From positions 1 to 56,001 of the forward strand of contig JAZQKI010000004.1 in the NCBI GenBank assembly GCA_045542075.1: 56,001 nt of DNA, given 5' to 3'. The position numbers were made by a program, and so were the translations under genes. Each line of letters opens with the position of its first letter. Within the stretch, counting starts at the first letter, position 1. The stretch is from SVTX01 sp045542075 (GTDB taxonomy: Bacteria > Bacillota > Clostridia > Oscillospirales > CAG-272). Under the pieces are notes generated by a model. It did not search any database. It was not told the DNA's origin and saw only the letters and a list, made by a program, of their open reading frames with translations. Shown here in pieces: positions 24,397 through 33,109 of this stretch.

Positions 24397-24429
24397 AAAA
24401 ATGACATCGGATCTTCCGATGTCATTTTT
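24397..24429 (+). terminator. Terminator of icd
   Basis: A 15-bp perfect stem (24397-24411 with 24415-24429) ending in TTTTT. Confidence 0.9.
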
Positions 24430-24435
24430 ATGTAT

Positions 24436-24970
24436 AACGAAAACCCCGCCATAGCGGTGGTCTGTACAAGGCATGCGATGAGCAGAAAGCAAAAATATCA
24501 GAGTAGAATGTTCTCACGTCAAAGGCTCCCAAGTGTCACGGGAGCTGTCAGCGAAGCTGACTGAGGGATTGTTCTACGAGGTGATCAAGATATTCACAAA
24601 CACCCCGAAAGTTTTTATGTATTTCTGTGTTTGGTATTCTGATAACCGTCAATCCGTATTCTTCGAGAAAAGCTGTTCTTTCTTCATCGTACTGCTTTCC
24701 TTCTTCCGTATAATGTCCCGAACCGTCAAGCTCTATGACGAGATTCGCTTCTGCACAGTAAAAATCCGCGATATACTTACCGAGAACCTTTTGTCGAGAA
24801 AAGCGAACAGGATAGGTGCGCAGAAAATCATACCAAAGGTGTTTTTCTTCTTTTGTCATATTCTTTCGTATCATTTTGGCTGTTGGCACAATGTATTTAT
24901 TATGTTTTCTCTGCATTACAATCCCTCCGTCGCGCTTCGCGCGCCACCTCCCTTTACACAAGGGAGGCTT
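24436..24970. mobile_element. Long copy of the hairpin repeat, carrying a DUF559 nuclease gene
   Basis: 24520-24573 and 24917-24970 are the two halves of a repeat found six more times here in short form. The left part holds hairpins GGCTCCC...GGGAGC and GTCAGC-GAAG-CTGAC, the right part CGCG-CGAA-GCGCG and CCTCCCTT-ACACAAGGGAGG. In short copies about 25 nt separate the halves; here the DUF559 gene does. A further ~85 nt to the left (24436-24520) is shared with the copy at 50.5 kb. No transposase or terminal duplication was seen. Confidence 0.65.
24548..24916 (-). CDS. DUF559 (Vsr-like) endonuclease encoded within a repeat
   Basis: A 122-aa DUF559 protein of the PD-(D/E)XK superfamily. Core: MIRKNMTKEEKHLWYDFL, RFSRQKVLGKYIADFYC, LVIELDGSGHY, YDEERTAFLEEYGLTVIRI. 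The Asp of ADFYC and the Glu of IELDG are the likely metal ligands. ATG 24916 is chosen: GGAGGG at 24923-24928 is 6 nt upstream and belongs to the repeat. The last codons (encoding QSLSQLR) and the TGA stop also lie in the repeat. A longer frame from 24961 merely translates repeat sequence. Function is unknown for the family; nicking or repair-type activity is inferred. Confidence 0.88.
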   Translation of the reverse strand: MQRKHNKYIVPTAKMIRKNMTKEEKHLWYDFLRTYPVRFSRQKVLGKYIADFYCAEANLVIELDGSGHYTEEGKQYDEERTAFLEEYGLTVIRIPNTEIHKNFRGVCEYLDHLVEQSLSQLR

Positions 24971-25013
24971 ATTGGAGCCTCGACGCTTATCAACTAATTG
25001 AATTTGGTATATA

Positions 25014-25364
25014 TTATTTGTGTCTCTTTTGGGTGTCTCTGTCTATAATGTATCGTATCACCTCTGTTTCGAAATCATGAAACACAAATGGTTTAATCAT
25101 TGCTTTGGCTAATTTAGGATGTTTAGAATAATTTTTTATCGCATAAATGGATATTGCAGGGTATAAAAACGAAGCAACTAAACATATGCCGGAAACAGCA
25201 AACATAAATATTCTGGCAGCGTATTCTATTTTTTCATATAATAAAGCAACCAAGAAAAAGAACAAGAAAAAAGAAAAAAATAATGCAGTTGCAAAAATCA
25301 GAGAAATTTTTACGTAGTTAATGTACTTTTTCTTTATATTCCCATTAAAAATATCTTTCGACAT
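25014..25364 (-). CDS. Small membrane protein, unknown function
   Basis: A 116-aa protein with two hydrophobic segments (about residues 18-48 and 55-82) and a basic C-terminal tail (RDTQKRHK). I do not recognise a family. The start at 25364 (MSKDIFNG) is preferred because GGAG lies 9 nt upstream; upstream ATGs lack a ribosome site. AT-rich compared with icd and the dehydrogenase, so probably a recent arrival, sitting next to the DUF559-bearing repeat. Its promoter overlaps the terminator hairpin behind the dehydrogenase gene. Confidence 0.65.
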   Translation of the reverse strand: MSKDIFNGNIKKKYINYVKISLIFATALFFSFFLFFFLVALLYEKIEYAARIFMFAVSGICLVASFLYPAISIYAIKNYSKHPKLAKAMIKPFVFHDFETEVIRYIIDRDTQKRHK

Positions 25365-25427
25365 ATTAAGCATCTCCATAAAATTCATATTTGATGAATG
25401 TTCTCACAGAGCTAAATTCACACCTTT

Positions 25428-25456
25428 ATTATATCACAAAAACCGCAGAAAATCAA
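25428..25456 (-). promoter_or_regulatory. Promoter of the small membrane protein
   Basis: Minus strand TTGATT (25451-25456), a 17-nt spacer and TATAAT (25428-25433). The -35 lies inside the loop of the terminator hairpin. Confidence 0.65.
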
Positions 25457-25476
25457 TCTGCGGTTTCTGCTTTTTT
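25440..25476. terminator. Terminator hairpin after the dehydrogenase gene
   Basis: A 10-bp stem (25440-25449 with 25457-25466). A five-T run follows on the minus strand and CTGCTTTTTT on the plus strand. Confidence 0.75.
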
Positions 25477-25541
25477 GTCGGTAGATAAAACTGTCCTTTA
25501 GGGTACCGCTCAATCTTCCAATGTCATTTTTCTATGTAACC

Positions 25542-26696
25542 TCACCAAATCGCCTTAAATATATCCGCGATGTCCGCTGCTGTGGGGACGCGGGGGTTGG
25601 TCTCGGTGCATCTGTCCTTGAGAGCTGCCTCGGTCATAGCGTTTATCTTGGAGGCGTATTCCTCGTAGGTGCATTTGGGAAGAGCCTCGCGGACACAAAC
25701 GGGCATGCCCATTTCTATCTGCATGGATCTTATAAAGTAGTTGAGCGCCTTTACCGAGGCGATGTCGTCGTAGCTGATAAGACCGATTCGTCTTGACATA
25801 TTAGCGTACTTGGAGACGCAGGGTGAGGGGTTCTGCAAGACGATAGTCTTTTCGTCTATCTCCGCGTTAAAGGAGATAACGTGGGGAAGAACTATACCGT
25901 TTGCGCGGCCGTGGGGAATATGGAACTGCGCGCCGAGCTGGTGCGCGATGCTGTGGCAAATTCCGAGGGATACCGCGTTGAACGCAATTCCCGCAAGGCA
26001 GGACGCGACGTGCATTTTTTCTCTCGCCTTATTCTCGTGTGTCTGGGGGTATTTATACGAGCGGACGAGATAGTGCTTGCACAGGGACGTTGCCTTTTCC
26101 GCGTACATATCCGAAAAATAGTCTGCCTTTGTGCTGACGTACGCCTCAAGCGCGTGAGCCATAACGTCGATTCCCGTGTCTGCCGCGATGGACGGGGGGA
26201 CGGTCTTTACCATCTCAACGTCAAGAATTGCCTCGTCGGGGAGTATAAAATCGTCAATAATTGCGTGCTTTATATTCTTTTCCGTATCGGTTATCACCGC
26301 AAATGACGTCACCTCGCTGCCTGTTCCGCTCGTGGTGGGGACTGCAATGAAGTGCGGATCATAATCGCTGTGCAGCTTATGAGAAAACTGCTTTACGCAT
26401 TTTGCAAGGTCTATCGCCGAGCCTCCGCCTACCGCTATAATACAGGGGGGCATCTCCCTTACGAGAGCCGCTACTCCAAGCACGACCTTTTCAACTGACG
26501 GATCGGGTACTACGTCGGAATAGATAGTGTATTTGATGCCCGAGACGTCAAGGTGCTTTGTTACGGCGCCTATGAGTCCCGAGGACACGGTAAAGGGGTC
26601 TGCGATTATAAATACGTTTTTATATTCAAGTGATGAAAGTCGGGAAAGGGAATTGCCCTCAAAATGTATGGTTGTTTTCAGTGAACAACTGCGCAT
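25542..26696 (-). CDS. Iron-containing (type III) alcohol dehydrogenase
   Basis: A 384-aa iron-dependent alcohol dehydrogenase, closest in pattern to PduQ-like propanol or butanol dehydrogenases. NAD-binding GGGSAIDLAK and PTTSGTGSEVT motifs in the N-terminal half; metal ligands in DTGIDVMAHALEAY (Asp, His), GICHSIAHQLG (His) and IPHGRANG (His). It reduces aldehydes to alcohols at the end of fermentation. AGGAGG lies 6 nt before ATG 26696; a TATAAT is visible at about 26745 on the minus strand. Divergent from the large glycosidase-like gene, which may share its control. Confidence 0.93.
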   Translation of the reverse strand: MRSCSLKTTIHFEGNSLSRLSSLEYKNVFIIADPFTVSSGLIGAVTKHLDVSGIKYTIYSDVVPDPSVEKVVLGVAALVREMPPCIIAVGGGSAIDLAKCVKQFSHKLHSDYDPHFIAVPTTSGTGSEVTSFAVITDTEKNIKHAIIDDFILPDEAILDVEMVKTVPPSIAADTGIDVMAHALEAYVSTKADYFSDMYAEKATSLCKHYLVRSYKYPQTHENKAREKMHVASCLAGIAFNAVSLGICHSIAHQLGAQFHIPHGRANGIVLPHVISFNAEIDEKTIVLQNPSPCVSKYANMSRRIGLISYDDIASVKALNYFIRSMQIEMGMPVCVREALPKCTYEEYASKINAMTEAALKDRCTETNPRVPTAADIADIFKAIW

Positions 26697-26818
26697 GGAG
26701 AACCTCCTGTCTGGGGATTGATGTTAAACTTCATACATAGATATTATACCATAAATAATCTGATAAGTAAAGGGGATTTGAGAAAAAAATTTGATTTATA
26801 TCAATATCGCGCAGGGCA

Positions 26819-26847
26819 TTGAAATATGTAAAAAAATGTGTTATAAT
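26819..26847 (+). promoter_or_regulatory. Promoter of the 943-aa gene
   Basis: TTGAAA (26819-26824), a 17-nt spacer and TATAAT (26842-26847). Confidence 0.82.
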
Positions 26848-26908
26848 ATACGGTAAGCAGAGTTTTCCTTTATTCTGAAAACAATACTCGCATACGGAGG
26901 TATTATAT

Positions 26909-29740
26909 ATGCCAAGTCTCAAAAAAAACCCGCCATTACGGGCGTACGTTAAAAGACATGATATTCTTCTGACCGAGGACGACAAGCTCAGGGCTTACGC
27001 AAATTCTCCGTCCGAAAAATATTATCCCAAGCAAGCAAACGACCAGACAACGTCCGAGGGAATTTCTCTGCAGGAGGTCTGTGAGTGGGCGCAAAAAACC
27101 AACACTAAAATACTTACCTTTTTCCACGACCATTTCTTCGGCGGCGGGGAGAGAGAGCTTCATCTTGCTCACCCCGAGTTTATTGACTGCACCAAGAAAA
27201 TATCCGATTTTGCGGAGAGATACGGCATAGGGATCGGCGCGAGCGTTACAAATCCCCTTGACCTTGGACGTACGTTCAAGCAGGAGATGGGAGTTGGCGG
27301 TCAGCACCGCTTTTTCTCCGAGGGTATTCTCAATGACGACGGAAGCTTCAGCTTCAACGGTGCTCTGTCCGAAAGATGGGGAAACAACAAGGGATACGTA
27401 TATCCCGAGTTTGTCCGCGCCCGTCTTTTCGCTTACACCGAGGAGGATAATGGCACACCCTACCTTATCATTCGCCCCGAGTCTGTCCACGAGATACCGA
27501 GTGACGAGTACACCTGTACCATAAGCCGCGAGCCGTATAAGCTTAGCCGATATTTCGGCGACCTGCATGCGGTAGTCGAGGGAAAGACAAAGCTTCAGGG
27601 CAACAGGGTTTTTGCGGTGTTTTACATGGACACTCCCGAGATGGATTATTTCCATCCGCAGGCAACTCAGTACGTACACAATATTATTGATATGTACAGA
27701 GAGCGCGGCGTGGAATTTATGGAGCTTTATTCCGACGAGATGCACATTCAGTTCGACTGGGATCTCGGCGCGCATTTTGGCCCGCATGAGATACCCACGC
27801 GCTATATGACAAAGAATTTTGAGTCCGAGCTTGCAAAAACAGACCCTATCTTTGAGGATTTTGACCGCGCGCTTATTTACTTTGGCTATGACATGGGCAT
27901 TGACAGAGATACACTTGGCAGACAACACACACAGCACGTCATGGGAAGCTCAAGGGAGGATCTTACCCGCACGTTCAGACTGCGAAAGATATATTTTGAG
28001 AGTCTGCAGGACAGAGTAGTGGACATTTGCTGTGACGCAAGGGATTACATACGCGATACTTACGTTAAAAACGCGGGCTGGGACCCTGTTTGCTACGGTC
28101 ACGCGACCTGGCAGGAATCTCCCACCTGTGACAAATACGGCGGCGAGGGCACTGAGGGTATGTTCAACCTCGCTACTATAAATAACTACTGCGCATACGA
28201 TTATTCGCCGTCCTACGTTTATTCAAGCACAATACGCGAGGCGATCGCCGCCTCATACGACTATTTCAAGTGGAATGACTACTTTTCGTACGGCGGCACC
28301 GACTTCTGCGAGAGCGGATGGTTTGACCGCAACTATTACGGCGGAGCTATGTCGGCGTCCCTTGCCTCTCTCAACCGCAACGAGATATGCGCGTGGGGCT
28401 CGTGGGGATTCCCCAAGGACGTGAGGAGAAGATTTTACAACGTACATAACGGGTTTGGCTCTTATATCCCTCGCGAGGGAATAGTTACGTGGAACAGACC
28501 CCGTGACACGCAGGTGCTTTATATCTACCCCAAGGATCTTACCATGGTAGAGGAGAGATTCGGAAGCTGGATGGTGCAGTACGCTTATACAAACTACTGT
28601 CCCGCGGATCGCGTGACAAATCTCGGCACTGTAGAGGGGGGCAAGCTCAAGCTTGGACTTTGCTCGTATTCCACTATCGTGGTTGGATTTGAGCCGCTTT
28701 ATAATGAGGAGTTTATCCTGATGCTTGAAAAATTCGTGAGCGAGGGCGGAAATCTTCTCTGGAACAGCACTCCTCCCGCGGACAAGCTTGGAGAAGTGCC
28801 TGACAGATGGCTCAAGCTCTTTGGACTGCGCTCCGCTCAAATTGTCACCGAGGGTGGCGCTGCAGACTCAATCAGCTTTTCGGGAGTGCTTGCGGACATA
28901 CCTCCCATGAGGGTGCCCACGGACATGCTTCCCGACAGAGTTTACAAAATTGAGCTTGACAGTAATTCAACACCCGTGGCGTATGCCGACGGCTCTCTTG
29001 TCGGCGCAAGCCGCAGGTATGGCGAGGGCAGCGCGACGTATATTGGCTGCCGACTCCGTGACGACCAGTCGGGCGAGTCGGGAGATGCGCCCTCCACACT
29101 CTTTGACGTGCTCAAGGCTCTTGGCGCGTACGGTGGCAGGGGAAATTGTGACAGTCCCGAAACTGTGTCAAGAAAAAGCCAATATTTTGCTACTCAATTC
29201 CCGAATGGTGCGTACTCTGTATGCCGACATTACTGCAGCATGCGTGAGCTGTGGCCAAGCGGCGCGTTCAGAAGACGTGATGACGAGGACGCAAAATTCA
29301 TGGAGAGCTATGATATGCTGGTCCCCACGGAGCTTGATCTTAAGGATTTTGCTCTTGACGGACACAAGATCACCTACAGCGGCAGCAATTTCCTGCAATA
29401 CCGCCTCGACGGTCAGGGAAATATTATAGGCTTCCGCGGTGATAACACCTGCGGTATTACAATAGACGGCAAGGAATATAAGGTGACGGACACGCCCGCC
29501 AATACCGCGTTTGGCATTATTGAGGATTGCCGCATCCCCGACGAATATAGAATGGGTTGGCTGATAGACTCTGATGCCGAGGTCGTGGATATTCTGAGCA
29601 TTATCCCCGACGGAGCGGAGATATTTGCCGCTGCGCCCTACGCTATGGGAGACGAGCTTACCTCAAACGAAAAGCTTAGCTATCAAGGTTCAAAAATTTT
29701 TAAGGGCGACGTAAGGACCGTCGCGGTGCTTGTGAAATGA
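26909..29740 (+). CDS. Large cytoplasmic glycoside-hydrolase-like protein
   Basis: A 943-aa protein without signal peptide. The first ~550 residues read like a TIM-barrel glycosidase: TFFHDHFFGGG, AVFYMDTPEMDYFHPQ, FMELYSDEMHIQFDWD and VCYGHATWQESPTC carry candidate catalytic Glu and Asp residues. Residues ~560-760 resemble the glutamine-amidotransferase-like domain of GH42 beta-galactosidases (STIVVGFEPLYNEEFILMLEKFVSEGGNLLWNS), and a beta-rich domain ends the protein. Not a family I can name. GGAGG lies just upstream of ATG 26909. Monocistronic; divergent from an alcohol dehydrogenase gene. Substrate unknown; no sugar transporter is adjacent. Confidence 0.75.
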   Translation: MPSLKKNPPLRAYVKRHDILLTEDDKLRAYANSPSEKYYPKQANDQTTSEGISLQEVCEWAQKTNTKILTFFHDHFFGGGERELHLAHPEFIDCTKKISDFAERYGIGIGASVTNPLDLGRTFKQEMGVGGQHRFFSEGILNDDGSFSFNGALSERWGNNKGYVYPEFVRARLFAYTEEDNGTPYLIIRPESVHEIPSDEYTCTISREPYKLSRYFGDLHAVVEGKTKLQGNRVFAVFYMDTPEMDYFHPQATQYVHNIIDMYRERGVEFMELYSDEMHIQFDWDLGAHFGPHEIPTRYMTKNFESELAKTDPIFEDFDRALIYFGYDMGIDRDTLGRQHTQHVMGSSREDLTRTFRLRKIYFESLQDRVVDICCDARDYIRDTYVKNAGWDPVCYGHATWQESPTCDKYGGEGTEGMFNLATINNYCAYDYSPSYVYSSTIREAIAASYDYFKWNDYFSYGGTDFCESGWFDRNYYGGAMSASLASLNRNEICAWGSWGFPKDVRRRFYNVHNGFGSYIPREGIVTWNRPRDTQVLYIYPKDLTMVEERFGSWMVQYAYTNYCPADRVTNLGTVEGGKLKLGLCSYSTIVVGFEPLYNEEFILMLEKFVSEGGNLLWNSTPPADKLGEVPDRWLKLFGLRSAQIVTEGGAADSISFSGVLADIPPMRVPTDMLPDRVYKIELDSNSTPVAYADGSLVGASRRYGEGSATYIGCRLRDDQSGESGDAPSTLFDVLKALGAYGGRGNCDSPETVSRKSQYFATQFPNGAYSVCRHYCSMRELWPSGAFRRRDDEDAKFMESYDMLVPTELDLKDFALDGHKITYSGSNFLQYRLDGQGNIIGFRGDNTCGITIDGKEYKVTDTPANTAFGIIEDCRIPDEYRMGWLIDSDAEVVDILSIIPDGAEIFAAAPYAMGDELTSNEKLSYQGSKIFKGDVRTVAVLVK

Positions 29741-29748
29741 TATAAAGA

Positions 29749-29782
29749 AAAAGCCGTGGAGAATTCTCCACGGCTATATTTA
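29749..29782. terminator. Bidirectional terminator
   Basis: A palindrome with 12-bp arms (29752-29763 with 29764-29775) between convergent genes; the best T-run is on the minus strand. Confidence 0.82.
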
Positions 29783-29794
29783 TGGCGCGTTATA

Positions 29795-30715
29795 TTATTT
29801 AACCTTGATGGTAACGACAATACCGCCGTCGTTCGTGCCTGAAACGTCAAAGGGATACTTGTCTGCATCCTTGGGGATCTTGATATTTATCTGCTTTCCC
29901 TCAAAGGCATAGTAATATACGAAATACTGCTCGCCGTTCTCACACTTGACACCGATGGGGTCGTTGCTCGCGTTTTCCTTGAGATACTCTATGTATTCCT
30001 CAAGGCAGAGATTTTCCTGCTTCATAATATTCGCGTGAGCTGTGCCGACGTAGCGCAGGCAGTTTGTATATTCGGAAACGCCCGTAAGGTGAGCCTTTGC
30101 CTCGGGATATCTGATAATATAACCGTAGTCCTGAGCGTTTTCGTGAAGCCACTCGTAGTCCTCGGGGGAAAGAGGGGTCTCAGTTCTTTTTATTGAGAGG
30201 CAATAGCCTGTATGGTGGTCGCTGTATCCCGCGGGTATGGAGCCCGATATACTGTTATTCAGGCTTTCCTGGTGCTCGTAGGTGCGGTAAGCGGAGGAAA
30301 CAACAAAATCCGTGGTATTCAGATCCTTGCTCATGCGGTTAAGCATCTGGTGAGCATATCCGATAGCGTCGGTGTGGAGCAGAGGCGACGAGTCTATAAG
30401 ACCGTAGCTGCTGCCGCCGTTGTTGTTTTTATAGCTGTACATGCTTATAAGATGCTCGTCATCCTCGGGGAAGGTATATTCGTGCGAGTTGTTTACGAGT
30501 ATCAGCGAGCCGTACAGTGAATTTTCCTTTGTCACCACAAAGTCGGTAAGCTTATCCTCAGCAAGACCGTTGGAAAATCCAACGCCCGTCAGAGCGTCGT
30601 ATATTCCCGCAACTGCCACGATCACAAGACAAAGAGCCAGAATGACCGCAAGCACGGACATGGCGGTAAGGGTTATTTTCTTTTTGGAGCTTGGACTTAT
30701 ATTTGACAAATTCAT
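29795..30715 (-). CDS. VanY/M15B-like D-Ala-D-Ala carboxypeptidase homologue with degenerate active site
   Basis: A 306-aa membrane-anchored protein: N-terminal TM (~12-36), then a M15B fold with SAYRTYEHQESLN, WLHENAQDYGYIIRYP and RYVGTAHANIM. In active members the motifs are SxHxTGxxxD and ExWHxRYVG. Here they read SDHHTGYCLS, so the zinc-binding Asp is Ser, and EYTNCLRYVG, so the catalytic Glu is Tyr and the zinc-binding His is Cys. Only the first His ligand remains. It likely binds wall peptides without cleaving them, or uses another mechanism. It is preceded by a 40-aa TM peptide gene. Confidence 0.85.
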   Translation of the reverse strand: MNLSNISPSSKKKITLTAMSVLAVILALCLVIVAVAGIYDALTGVGFSNGLAEDKLTDFVVTKENSLYGSLILVNNSHEYTFPEDDEHLISMYSYKNNNGGSSYGLIDSSPLLHTDAIGYAHQMLNRMSKDLNTTDFVVSSAYRTYEHQESLNNSISGSIPAGYSDHHTGYCLSIKRTETPLSPEDYEWLHENAQDYGYIIRYPEAKAHLTGVSEYTNCLRYVGTAHANIMKQENLCLEEYIEYLKENASNDPIGVKCENGEQYFVYYYAFEGKQINIKIPKDADKYPFDVSGTNDGGIVVTIKVK

Positions 30716-30737
30716 AAAATCGTACTGTCTCCTTTCC

Positions 30738-30860
30738 TTACATTACAAATCCCGCGATAATAAGCGTTGCGACTGAAACAAGAAGAATAGCGGTAAGAAC
30801 GCCCATAATAGCGACAAGTACTGGAATCTGCTTTTGTTTGTTGTTGTTTTCGGAGTTCAT
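30738..30860 (-). CDS. 40-aa single-pass membrane peptide
   Basis: A short gene encoding a charged head (MNSENNNKQKQ) and one TM helix (residues ~12-37). AAAGGAAG lies about 9 nt before ATG 30860; an ATG six bases upstream is less well placed. It lies 22 nt before the VanY-like gene and 71 nt after pnp on the same strand. It may be a small accessory subunit of the VanY-like protein. No family recognised. Confidence 0.65.
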   Translation of the reverse strand: MNSENNNKQKQIPVLVAIMGVLTAILLVSVATLIIAGFVM

Positions 30861-30888
30861 ATTCATTCTTCCTTTCGCTGTATGTTTG

Positions 30889-30921
30889 CTGCTCGGGCCG
30901 TTATATCGACAGCCCGGGCAG
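30889..30921. other. GC-rich hairpin after pnp
   Basis: CTGCTCGGGC (30889-30898) pairs with GCCCGGGCAG (30912-30921) with one G-T pair. There is no T-run on the minus strand, so it may protect the pnp mRNA end or attenuate rather than fully terminate. Confidence 0.55.
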
Positions 30922-30931
30922 AGATTTTATA

Positions 30932-33079
30932 TTAGTTGTTTGCGTCCTTGATGGAGAAGTCCATACGGCCCTTCTTGTCAAGTCCCATAAACTTTACGTT
31001 GACTGCGGAGCCAACGTCGATGCCCGCGTCGGTCACCTTGTTTATTCTGCGGTCGCAGATCTTGGAGATGTGGACCATTCCTTCCTTGCCGGGAGCGTAC
31101 TCAACAAAGCATCCGATGTCCTCGTTGGGCTTATCCTTGCTTGCGAGTATCTTTACTACCTTACCGCTGTAAGTGCAGCCTACCTCGGGCTCGAATACGA
31201 TAGCGTCGATCATAGCCTTTGCTATTGCGGCGCTCTCGCCGTTTATAGCCGCGATGGTGATCATACCCTCGTCGTTGATGTCAACCTTAGCGCCGGAGTC
31301 TGCGCAGATCTTCTGAATTACGGAGCCGCCCTTACCGATAACCTCACGGATCTTGTCGGGATCGATCTTGAAGGATGTCATCTTGGGAGCGTACTTGGAA
31401 ACCTCAGCTCTGGGCGCGGGGATAGCCTTGAGAATTACCTCGTCGATGATGTACTCACGGCCTGCCTTTGTCTGCTCGAATGCCTGCTTGATGATCTCGG
31501 GTGTAAGACCGTCGATCTTGAGGTCCATCTGAATGGAAGTGATACCCTTATGTGTACCTGCAACCTTGAAGTCCATGTCGCCATAGAAGTCCTCAAGTCC
31601 CTGAATGTCTATCATTGTATCCCAGGAGCCGTCCTCAGCGGTGATAAGACCGCAGGAGATACCCGCAACGGGAGCCTTGATCGGAACACCCGCTGCCATA
31701 AGAGCGAGGGTAGAACCGCAAACAGAGCCCTGTGAGGTAGAGCCGTTAGAGGAAACAACGTCGGAAACAAGTCGTATTGCGTAGGGGAATTCCTCCTCGG
31801 AGGGAAGAACGGGAACGAGAGAACGTTCTGCCAGCGCGCCGTGACCGATCTCGCGGCGTCCGGGGCTTCTTACTGCCTTAGCCTCACCTGTGGAGGAGCC
31901 GGGCATGTTGTAGTGGTGCATGTATCTCTTAGATGTCTCGGAGTCGATACCGTCGAGCATCTGCGCCTCGGAAAGTGTACCGAGAGTTGCAACTGTGAGA
32001 ACCTGTGTCTGACCTCTTGTGAAGAGTCCCGAGCCGTGTGTTCTGGGGAGAATGTCTACCTCAGCGCCGAGAGGACGGATCTGGTTCATTGCGCGTCCGT
32101 CTACACGCTTCTTGTCAACAAGCAGCCAACGGCGGACTATCTTCTTCTGGATCTTATATACGAGCTCGTCCATCATTGTGGGAAGCTCGGGATATTCCTC
32201 GGAGAAGTTTGCGAGGATCGCTTCCTTTACGGGGAACATTCTTGCGTCGCGGACAGTCTTGTCGTCAGTATCAAGCGCGAACATAACGTCCTTTTCGCAG
32301 AAGTTGAATATCTTATCAAACATATCGTGGTCAAGCTCGCAGGAAGGATACTCGAACTTGGGCTTGCCGATCTCGTCAACTATTGCGTTGACAAAGCCGA
32401 GAAGGTCCTTGATCTCTCTGTGCGCGAGCATGATAGCCTCGTACATAACGTCGTCCTCGACCTCGTTAGCACCCGCCTCGATCATAACTACCTTTTCCAT
32501 GGAAGCGGCAACTGTGAGCTGAAGGTCGCTCTTCTTCTGCTGCTCTGTGGTGGGGTTTACGATGTACTTGCCGTCGATAAGACCGATGTGAAGACCGCCG
32601 ATAGGTCCGTTCCACGGGATATCCGAGATGGAGAGCGCGATGGAAGCACCGATCATAGCGGTGACCTCGGGAGCGCAGTCGGGATCAACCGACATAACTG
32701 TAAGTGTGAGAGCTACGTCGTTGCGGAGATCCTTGGGGAAAAGGGGACGGATGGGACGGTCGATAACACGGCTGGTGAGAACTGCCTTCTCTGAGGGCTT
32801 ACCCTCACGCTTGAGGTAACCGCCGGGGATCTTTCCTGCCGCATACATTCTCTCGTCAAAGTCAACCGAGAGGGGAAGGAAGTCGATACCGTCACGGGGC
32901 TTCTCGGATGCGGTAGCGCAGCAGAGAATAGCTGTGTCGCCGTAGCGGACGAGTGCCGAGCCGTTTGCAAGGCCTGCCATCTTACCTGTCTCGATTACGA
33001 GGGGACGGCCTGCAAGTGTGTAATTGAATACCTTGTAGTTCTTAAACTCCATAGCGGAGCTTACGATTGATGTGGACAT
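30932..33079 (-). CDS. pnp: Polynucleotide phosphorylase
   Basis: A 715-aa PNPase, the phosphorolytic 3'-5' exoribonuclease of RNA decay. Two RNase-PH-type domains: the second holds FTRGQTQVL, PGRREIGHGALAERSL and SNGSTSQGSVCGSTLALMAAGVPIK, with catalytic Asp residues in DFYGDMDFKVAGT. KH domain at ~560-620 (IREVIGKGGSVIQKI) and S1 domain at ~630-705 (SGKVVKILASKDKPNEDIGCFVEY). Full length. ATG 33079 with GGAGG 7 nt upstream. It follows rpsO in the classic rpsO-pnp order and has a long hairpin leader. Confidence 0.98.
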   Translation of the reverse strand: MSTSIVSSAMEFKNYKVFNYTLAGRPLVIETGKMAGLANGSALVRYGDTAILCCATASEKPRDGIDFLPLSVDFDERMYAAGKIPGGYLKREGKPSEKAVLTSRVIDRPIRPLFPKDLRNDVALTLTVMSVDPDCAPEVTAMIGASIALSISDIPWNGPIGGLHIGLIDGKYIVNPTTEQQKKSDLQLTVAASMEKVVMIEAGANEVEDDVMYEAIMLAHREIKDLLGFVNAIVDEIGKPKFEYPSCELDHDMFDKIFNFCEKDVMFALDTDDKTVRDARMFPVKEAILANFSEEYPELPTMMDELVYKIQKKIVRRWLLVDKKRVDGRAMNQIRPLGAEVDILPRTHGSGLFTRGQTQVLTVATLGTLSEAQMLDGIDSETSKRYMHHYNMPGSSTGEAKAVRSPGRREIGHGALAERSLVPVLPSEEEFPYAIRLVSDVVSSNGSTSQGSVCGSTLALMAAGVPIKAPVAGISCGLITAEDGSWDTMIDIQGLEDFYGDMDFKVAGTHKGITSIQMDLKIDGLTPEIIKQAFEQTKAGREYIIDEVILKAIPAPRAEVSKYAPKMTSFKIDPDKIREVIGKGGSVIQKICADSGAKVDINDEGMITIAAINGESAAIAKAMIDAIVFEPEVGCTYSGKVVKILASKDKPNEDIGCFVEYAPGKEGMVHISKICDRRINKVTDAGIDVGSAVNVKFMGLDKKGRMDFSIKDANN

Positions 33080-33109
33080 TTTTATTCCTCCATGTCTTTT
33101 TTATTTTCT

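Noticed and set aside
24470..24970. Conventional insertion sequence
   Set aside because: No transposase gene, no target-site duplication that I can see and no single pair of terminal inverted repeats; the DUF559 protein is not a known transposase.
31070..32794. Long plus-strand ORFs opposite pnp
   Set aside because: Antisense shadows of a highly conserved gene with strong codon bias; no promoter or ribosome site fits them.
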